NCBI GenBank assembly: GCA_965370045.1 | Contig: CBDUSI010000136.1 | Coordinates: 1-11,162, forward strand | Source of the DNA: CAZONU01 sp965370045 | GTDB taxonomy: Bacteria > Planctomycetota > SZUA-567 > JAKLDR01 | DNA: 11,162 bases | Direction: 5' to 3' | Shown: positions 6,614 through 11,162 of the stretch, in pieces | Layout of the letters: every line of letters starts with the position of its first letter | Position numbering within the stretch: the stretch's first letter is position 1 | Made by a program: the position numbers and the translations under genes | Notes under the pieces: model-generated | What the model was told of the DNA's origin: nothing | What the model saw: only the letters and a program-made list of their open reading frames with translations | Database searches by the model: none

Positions 6614-7549
6614 ATGAGACCCATGAACACGGAAGCCACCAGACTCCAGGCGGACTACATCGACCGCCTCGGGCGCGCTCTGGCCGACAGGAATCGCGGC
6701 GACGTCGCCGAGATCGTCCAGTCGGTGCAGGAGCACATCGACGACGCGCTGGTCGAGTACGGCGATGGTGAAGTAACGCTGGTCCAAATGGCGCAGGTCC
6801 TGGAACGCGTGGGGTCGCCGGAATCCTACGCGCGGGAAGACGAAGCAACGAGGCCCCCTCGCCCGGCCCCGGCCCCGCCCCCTCCGCTTCCCAGCGCTGA
6901 ACCGGCGGCGCGCCGGCCGGAGTCCCCGCCTCCGCCCAGCTACGAGGAGCGCGAAACCTTCGCGGCGATGCTCGACAAGGTCTGGTGGGCCTACCTCGTC
7001 AGCATCATAGGCCTCTACGTGCCGCTGATCGACGTCTACGTCTGCGACATCATCGGCTACGGAATTCTGGCCTACGTGCTGGCGAGCTACGCCGGCCCCG
7101 GGTGCCACGCGCTCGGGGGTGCCGGTAAGTTCGCTCTGGTGACCACCGTGCTGCTGCTGATTACAGCACCTATAGCCACCGCCAGCTTCTTCGCGCCGAT
7201 TGTCGGCGGTCTCGGCATCCTCGTGGCCTTAAGCGTTCTGGTTGTCTCCCTAGTGGTCTACTGGAAGGTGTTCGGGGGCACTGCCGCGTTCATGCGCCGC
7301 AACGGTTACTCGCACATCGCTCACTCGATACTCACGGCCAGGGCTATCTACGTTTTCCTTACGACAGGGGCTTTCATTCTGGCCATCGCCGTGGGGGTAG
7401 TGATTGTCACCAACATGAGAATCAAGCATGGCGCCCAATTGTGGTGGGTGGAGTATGCAATGCTGCCCATAAGCTGGCTCACGGGTTGGCTGCTGGTCCT
7501 CAGGCCCATCAGCAAGGCCCGCAACGCCCTGCGTTCGGGAGGGTGCTGA
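6614..7549 (+). CDS. HAAS-like multi-pass membrane protein, partner of PadR
   Basis: A 311-residue inner-membrane protein. The N-terminal helical domain (about 8-75) has YIDRLGRALADRN and IVQSVQEHIDDAL and resembles the HAAS/DUF1700 domain of proteins encoded next to PadR regulators. A Pro-rich linker follows (about 80-110). After it come about six hydrophobic segments (roughly 126-143, 144-160, 173-192, 194-218, 245-267 and 277-297). The transport or signalling role of such proteins is not well established. The start could be ATG 6614 (AGGAG eight bases upstream) or ATG 6623 (GAGGAG ten bases upstream), a difference of three residues. It is the second gene of the padR operon and is probably derepressed with it. 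A short GC palindrome at 7560-7571 lies downstream but is not a convincing terminator. Confidence 0.88.
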   Translation: MRPMNTEATRLQADYIDRLGRALADRNRGDVAEIVQSVQEHIDDALVEYGDGEVTLVQMAQVLERVGSPESYAREDEATRPPRPAPAPPPPLPSAEPAARRPESPPPPSYEERETFAAMLDKVWWAYLVSIIGLYVPLIDVYVCDIIGYGILAYVLASYAGPGCHALGGAGKFALVTTVLLLITAPIATASFFAPIVGGLGILVALSVLVVSLVVYWKVFGGTAAFMRRNGYSHIAHSILTARAIYVFLTTGAFILAIAVGVVIVTNMRIKHGAQLWWVEYAMLPISWLTGWLLVLRPISKARNALRSGGC

Positions 7550-7571
7550 GCGACTTTCGCGCCCGCGGGCG

Positions 7572-7600
7572 TTGAAGTTTGGCGGCGGGCTGAATAGAAT
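7572..7600 (+). promoter_or_regulatory. Promoter of pdxB, probably giving a leaderless mRNA
   Basis: TTGAAG (-35, 7572-7577), a 17-bp spacer, then TAGAAT (-10, 7595-7600, five of six). Only six bases (CCCGGC) separate the -10 from the ATG at 7607. Transcription would therefore start at or next to the A of the start codon, and there is no Shine-Dalgarno sequence. Confidence 0.6.
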
Positions 7601-7606
7601 CCCGGC

Positions 7607-8755
7607 ATGCTCATTGTCGCCGACAACAACATTCCCTTCGTCGCCGAGGCCTTCGCGGACATCGGCGAGGTGCGCACCGTACAGGGCCGTGGGCTGACCG
7701 GCGACCAGGTCAATGACGCGGATATTCTGCTATTGCGCTCAACGGTGAAGATCGACGTCGAACTCCTGGGAGGCGCCGCGCCGAAGTTCGTGGGCACCGC
7801 GACCATCGGCACCGACCACGTCGACACCGACTACCTGGCCTCGCGGGGCATCGCCTTCGCCAGCGCCCCGGGCTCCAACGCCGACTCAGTCGCCGAGTAC
7901 TGGTGCGCGGCGGTGCTGCTGGTCGCCGCCCGGCTGGGCTGGGAGCTGGCCGGCAGGACCGTAGGGGTCGTGGGCGTGGGCAACGTCGGCCGGCGAGTAG
8001 TGCGTCGCGCGCGCGCGCTGGGCATGAACGTCCTCAAGTGCGACCCGCCGCTGGCGCGGGAGACCGGCTCGGAGGAGTACCGCCCGCTGGATGAGCTGCT
8101 GGCGGCCGCGGACATCATCACCCTGCACGTGCCCATGGCTCGCGAGGGGCAGGACGCCACCTTGCACATGGCCGGCGCGGATTTCTTTGCGCGCTTGAAG
8201 CCCGGAGCGATCTTCGTCAACACCGCGCGCGGCCAAGTGCACGACACGCCGGCGCTGGCGGCGGCCATCGACTCGGGCAAGCTGGCCGCCGCGATCCTCG
8301 ACGTCTGGGAGGGCGAGCCCGTCGTGGAGACGCACCTCCTCGAACGCGTGGACGTCGCCACGCCGCACATCGCCGGGCACAGCCTCGACGGCAAGGCCGG
8401 CGGCACGCAGATGCTCTACCGGGCGATCTGCAAGCTGCTCGGCGCGCCCGAAACCTGGAAGCCGGCGGACTCGCTGCCGCCCCCGGAGACCCCCCGCCTG
8501 GAGCTCGACGGGGCTGCATTTGACGCCCAGCTCACCGCGACCGAGGCGGCGCTGAGCCTCTACCCTATCGGCGAGGACGATGCGCGCCTGCGCGGGGTGC
8601 TGGCCCTGCCCCAGGCCGAGCGCGGGGCCTACTTCACGAAGCTGCGCGTGGACTACCCCATACGGCGTGGCTTCCCCAACACGAAGGTTGTGCTGACCGA
8701 CGGCACCATGCAGCAGCGCCAGGCGCTGGCCGGGCTGGGCTTCAGGGTTATATAG
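7607..8755 (+). CDS. pdxB: Erythronate-4-phosphate dehydrogenase
   Basis: A 382-residue cytoplasmic NAD-dependent 2-hydroxyacid dehydrogenase, close to the 378 residues of E. coli PdxB. It oxidises 4-phospho-erythronate to 2-oxo-3-hydroxy-4-phosphobutanoate, the second step of the DXP-dependent pyridoxal phosphate pathway. The N-terminus (MLIVADNNIPF) and KFVGTATIGTDHVD match PdxB. The Rossmann motif is GVGNVG (123-128). The catalytic Arg208 (NTARG), Glu237 (WEGEP) and His254 (PHIAG) fall at the same numbers as in E. coli. The C-terminal region after about residue 290 corresponds to the PdxB-specific dimerisation domain that generic dehydrogenases lack. It stands alone: no pdxA, pdxJ or serC is beside it. 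The gene ends six bases before the convergent unknown gene, with no room for an intergenic terminator. Confidence 0.93.
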   Translation: MLIVADNNIPFVAEAFADIGEVRTVQGRGLTGDQVNDADILLLRSTVKIDVELLGGAAPKFVGTATIGTDHVDTDYLASRGIAFASAPGSNADSVAEYWCAAVLLVAARLGWELAGRTVGVVGVGNVGRRVVRRARALGMNVLKCDPPLARETGSEEYRPLDELLAAADIITLHVPMAREGQDATLHMAGADFFARLKPGAIFVNTARGQVHDTPALAAAIDSGKLAAAILDVWEGEPVVETHLLERVDVATPHIAGHSLDGKAGGTQMLYRAICKLLGAPETWKPADSLPPPETPRLELDGAAFDAQLTATEAALSLYPIGEDDARLRGVLALPQAERGAYFTKLRVDYPIRRGFPNTKVVLTDGTMQQRQALAGLGFRVI

Positions 8756-8761
8756 CGGCTC

Positions 8762-9325
8762 CTAGTGGTGGTTCCACTGATAGTAGGTCCGGCGTCTGTC
8801 AGCATCGAAGAACACCGAGAATCCCCCGTGGTTTGGCGCTCGCTTGGGCTTGTAGGAATAGCCTCGGGCTATCTCTACTCCTTGGTAATCTTGTTCTGAG
8901 CCGACCCCATAGAACCATTCGGGTTCCTTTATTGCCTCGGCTTTCCAGCTCTTGGCGGCGGTCCAGGCCAGGAAATCCTCCTCACTCGCAGTGAAGCTCA
9001 CATATTCGTTATAGAAATCGTAGTAGTAATCGATGTCCGCCGCACCAGCAGGGAGCTGAATGCGCAAGCCGGTTGATGCTGCCGCCCTGGAGTCTGCGCA
9101 ACGCCCTTTGCCGGTGCTGAGCCACCAAGTCCCGTGGAGAAAGCTCATACCCAGAAGAGGCCATGCGATCAGCGTCAGGAGACATCCGGTTCCCACGGCG
9201 ATGACGTTGGCTCTGGATTTGTTCTCGGAACGGGCGATACGCTTAGCAAACAGCCTGGGTACGAATACACAGAGGGCCGCGGAACAGACGCCGGCCACAA
9301 AGAAGCAGGTTAGTAACAGTCCCAT
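8762..9325 (-). CDS. Hypothetical membrane protein with an aromatic-rich outer domain
   Basis: I do not recognise this 187-residue protein. Two hydrophobic segments (about 2-24 and 42-65) flank a short basic loop (FAKRIARSENKSR). An outer domain of about 120 residues follows, rich in Tyr, Trp and Phe, containing LPAGAADIDYYYDFYNEYVS and SEEDFLAW. Both termini are probably on the same, non-cytoplasmic side. The ATG has AGGA five bases upstream. A TATAGT at 9347-9352 overlapping the fabF stop could be its own -10. The base composition stands out: lines I counted run at about 47-55% G+C, well below the neighbours, and codon choice is correspondingly relaxed, so it may be acquired or weakly expressed. 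It follows fabF by 22 bases on the same strand and may be cotranscribed, but no functional link is evident. Confidence 0.75.
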   Translation of the reverse strand: MGLLLTCFFVAGVCSAALCVFVPRLFAKRIARSENKSRANVIAVGTGCLLTLIAWPLLGMSFLHGTWWLSTGKGRCADSRAAASTGLRIQLPAGAADIDYYYDFYNEYVSFTASEEDFLAWTAAKSWKAEAIKEPEWFYGVGSEQDYQGVEIARGYSYKPKRAPNHGGFSVFFDADRRRTYYQWNHH

Positions 9326-9346
9326 TGTGATCCTATGGCAACAGTC

Positions 9347-9352
9347 ACTATA
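9347..9352 (-). promoter_or_regulatory. Possible -10 element for the small membrane protein gene
   Basis: On the minus strand TATAGT matches five of six -10 consensus bases and would start transcription near 9340, about 14 bases before the ATG. No good -35 is found 16-18 bp upstream, so this is a weak call. Confidence 0.25.
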
Positions 9353-10526
9353 TCTTCCGAAACACCGCCGAGGCGTTGGTGCCGCCGATCCCGTAGGAGT
9401 TCTTGAGGACGGTGGTCATCGCCAGCTTCCGCGCCTCGCCCGGGCAGTAATCCAGGTCGCACTCCGGGTCGGGATCGGTGATGCCCACCGTGGGCGGGAC
9501 GATTCCCGTTTCCAGGCTCTTTATCGCCGCGATGGACTCGTGGCTGCCGGCCGCGCCCATAGTATGGCCGATGATGCTCTTGTTGGCGGTCAGCACCAGC
9601 TGCTTCGCGCCCTCTCCGAAGACCGCCTTGATCGCGCGGGTTTCGATGAGGTCGTTGTACTTGGTGCCGGTGCCGTGCAGGTTGACGTGCTGGACGTCTT
9701 CGGCTCCCACTCCGGCGTCGGCCAGGGCCAGCTGCATCAGCCGGGCGATGCCCCGGCCCTCCTTCTCCGGCGCGGTCATGTGATAGGCGTCGTTGTTGAC
9801 CGCCCCGCCGGCCAGTTCGCAGTAGGCGCGCGCGCCGCGCTTCCCGGCGTGCTCGGCGGACTCCACCACCAGGACGCCGGCGCCCTCGCTGAAGATGGTC
9901 CCGGCGCGGTTGACGTCAAAGGGCGTGATGTCCGATGTGGAGATCGCGCGCAGCGCGCTCAGGCCCGCGTAGCAGTAGAGCGAGAGCTCGTCGTAGCTCG
10001 CGGCCACGGCGAGGTCCGCCCGGCCCTCGCGGATCAACTCCAGGGCGACGACCAGCGCGGCCACGCCCGACGCGCAGGACAGGCTCAACGTCGCGTTCGC
10101 GCCGGTGAAGCCGGCGCGTTCGGCGGCCCGGGCGGTGTTGGCCGCGAAGTCGTAGCCGGACAGGTCCGACTTCTCGCCGGTGAGCGCTGACTCCGCCGCG
10201 CTCATGCCCCCGAAGTTGGTGGCGACGACCGTCGCCGCGCGCTCCGGGTTAAAAGCACCGGCGGCCAGCTCAGCGTCCGAAAGGGCCTCGTCCAGCGCGT
10301 CGAGCAGGAAGCGCAGCGCGCGGGTGTCCTCAGTCGGGCTCGCGGGCGGCGGGTAGCCGGGCACCTCGCCGGCCCGGGAGTTGCGCAGGCCTTCCGTCGG
10401 GAAGAGCGTGATGGGCCGGATGGCCCGCGCGCCGGAGGACAATCCGGCCCACAGCGTGGGGACGCCCCGGCCGCAGGGCGAGACCGCCCCCAGACCGGTG
10501 ATTACCGCCTTCCGACTGGCCGACAT
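9348..10526 (-). CDS. Beta-ketoacyl-ACP synthase, FabF/KAS II family
   Basis: A 392-residue thiolase-fold condensing enzyme, slightly shorter than E. coli FabF (413). It would catalyse decarboxylative Claisen condensation of acyl and malonyl-ACP. The Cys-His-His triad is complete: Cys151 in LSLSCASG, His284 in HVNLHGTGT and His321 in NKSIIGHTMGAAGS with Lys316. The N-terminus (AVITGLGAVSPCG) is typical. The C-terminal loop reads NSYGIGGTNA where FabF has NSFGFGGTN, so the first Phe is Tyr378 and the gatekeeper Phe is Ile380. No acyl carrier protein, ketoreductase or malonyltransferase gene adjoins, so a housekeeping fatty acid role is not assured. A specialised lipid or polyene-type condensation is possible. 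The ATG lies five bases after the stop of the zinc-ribbon gene, with GGG nine bases upstream, so the two are probably translationally coupled. I leave the symbol blank because the subfamily is unsettled. Confidence 0.9.
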   Translation of the reverse strand: MSASRKAVITGLGAVSPCGRGVPTLWAGLSSGARAIRPITLFPTEGLRNSRAGEVPGYPPPASPTEDTRALRFLLDALDEALSDAELAAGAFNPERAATVVATNFGGMSAAESALTGEKSDLSGYDFAANTARAAERAGFTGANATLSLSCASGVAALVVALELIREGRADLAVAASYDELSLYCYAGLSALRAISTSDITPFDVNRAGTIFSEGAGVLVVESAEHAGKRGARAYCELAGGAVNNDAYHMTAPEKEGRGIARLMQLALADAGVGAEDVQHVNLHGTGTKYNDLIETRAIKAVFGEGAKQLVLTANKSIIGHTMGAAGSHESIAAIKSLETGIVPPTVGITDPDPECDLDYCPGEARKLAMTTVLKNSYGIGGTNASAVFRKI

Positions 10527-10531
10527 CGAAC

Positions 10532-11162
10532 TCAGCCCTTGGGCGCCCCGTCATCCTTGGGCTTGGGGACGGGGGCGGTGGCGGGAGCGGGAGTCGGCGT
10601 CTTCTCCGGTTCCGTGCCCTTCGGCGCGGTGGTCGCAGCCGGCGTCTTCGAAGGCTCGGTGGTCGCGGCTGGCTTCTTCTCCGGCGCGACTCCATTCCCG
10701 CTCTCCGGGTCCTTCTTGGGTTCTTCTTTCCCGGGTTCTTCCTTGGGCACCAGGTCCGTGGGCAGCCAGCCCTTCTCGGCGAAGAAGACCCGGGCCTTGG
10801 CGCGCCACTCGGCAAGCGTGATCTTCGGCTGGGCCTTTTCTATCTTGGCCATCGTCGAGTCCAGGTGCGGGGTCCAGATGCTCACACCGGCTGCGCCGCC
10901 GACCAGCAACAGAAGCAGCACGAAGAGGTGCATCACGGCGCGCAGCAGCCGGCGCTTCTTCCTGGCGCGCGGCGCGCCGCACTCGGGGCAGACCTCGTCG
11001 CCCTCGGGTATCTCCACCGCGCACTTCGGACAGGGCATGGCCTCCAGCACCGCGGAGGCCTCGGCCTTCTTCTCTGGCTTGTCTTTCTTGTCCCGCTTGC
11101 CCCGACCGCGCCGGGAGCGCGGCTCGTACTTGGGCTTGGCCGGGGCCTGTTCCTCGGCCGGG
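10532..11162 (-). CDS. Zinc-ribbon, single-pass membrane protein with a Pro/Thr/Lys-rich tail (5' end possibly beyond the window)
   Basis: The recognisable core starts at an ATG (11036-11038): a zinc ribbon with CPKC and CPEC, a basic patch RARKKRRLLR, one transmembrane helix (about residues 36-56 from that ATG), and then an outer region with a short helical stretch (about 60-95). The tail of about 70 residues is low-complexity, rich in Pro, Thr, Ala, Lys and Glu. The frame stays open to the right edge for another 41 codons with strong G/C third positions. Those encode a charged stretch (SRRGRGKRDKKDKPEKK), so the protein may be longer than this core. Alternative starts are GTG 11050 or ATG 11038. 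The latter is usual for zinc-ribbon proteins but has GGAGG only two bases away. Zinc ribbon and basic patch would be cytoplasmic. Function is unknown. It sits immediately upstream of the fabF-like gene. Confidence 0.75.
   Translation of the reverse strand, partial: PAEEQAPAKPKYEPRSRRGRGKRDKKDKPEKKAEASAVLEAMPCPKCAVEIPEGDEVCPECGAPRARKKRRLLRAVMHLFVLLLLLVGGAAGVSIWTPHLDSTMAKIEKAQPKITLAEWRAKARVFFAEKGWLPTDLVPKEEPGKEEPKKDPESGNGVAPEKKPAATTEPSKTPAATTAPKGTEPEKTPTPAPATAPVPKPKDDGAPKG
10627..10686. repeat. Two-copy 30-bp tandem repeat in the tail of the zinc-ribbon gene
   Basis: Two adjacent 30-bp units (10627-10656 and 10657-10686) match at 23 of 30 positions by hand alignment. They encode two ten-residue units of the form x-K-x-P-A-A-T-T-x-P in the low-complexity tail. 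The unit is a multiple of three, so copy-number change would keep the frame. Confidence 0.55.

Noticed and set aside
7560..7571. GC palindrome CGCCCGCGGGCG after the HAAS gene
   Set aside because: It has no loop and no following T-run, so it is not a credible rho-independent terminator.
8009..8019. Alternating CG run inside pdxB
   Set aside because: It is explained by Arg/Ala codons (RRARAL) in a GC-rich gene. There is no sign of a separate function.
9060..10190. Plus-strand open frame of 376 codons opposite the ketosynthase
   Set aside because: The opposite strand carries the complete Cys-His-His synthase, and this frame shows no motif and crosses two minus-strand genes.

Overview
This is a GC-rich stretch (roughly 70% G+C by eye) with dense, overlapping bacterial genes, frequent TTG starts, Shine-Dalgarno sites and sigma70-like promoters. 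A transmembrane Hanks-type Ser/Thr kinase, an HDOD protein and a sensor histidine kinase sit together, next to a PadR/HAAS pair and a pdxB. This mix suggests a large-genome environmental Gram-negative bacterium, perhaps planctomycete-like or from a deltaproteobacterial lineage. No marker gene is present, so the phylum is a guess.

Region 1 (1-4901, minus strand) is a signalling operon. In transcription order it encodes a membrane-anchored Ser/Thr protein kinase (3009-4901), a 114-residue protein with a 'GM-L' domain of the kind found at the N-terminus of some HD-GYP proteins (2662-3006), an HDOD protein (1719-2675), a soluble GAF-PAS histidine kinase (91-1722), and the first 29 codons of another gene that runs off the left edge (1-89). 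Every junction overlaps or has a gap of 1-2 bases, so the products are probably made together.

Region 2 (4902-5032) is a divergent promoter region with two back-to-back promoters whose -35 boxes are 19 bp apart. One drives the kinase operon. The other drives a TIM-barrel amidohydrolase-type metal hydrolase (5033-6124).

Region 3 (6125-7549) holds a PadR-family repressor and a HAAS-like multi-pass membrane protein in one operon. A perfect 9-bp inverted repeat lies in the core promoter between the -35 and the -10, which is a convincing autoregulatory operator.

Region 4 (7550-8755) is pdxB (erythronate-4-phosphate dehydrogenase, vitamin B6 synthesis). Its promoter lies so close to the ATG that the mRNA is probably leaderless.

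Region 5 (8756-11162, minus strand) holds, in transcription order, a zinc-ribbon/transmembrane/low-complexity protein entering from the right edge, a FabF-type beta-ketoacyl synthase with an altered gatekeeper loop, and a lower-GC small membrane protein of unknown function. No tRNA, rRNA, CRISPR array, insertion sequence or clear rho-independent terminator was seen, and no stretch longer than 300 bases lacks a gene.
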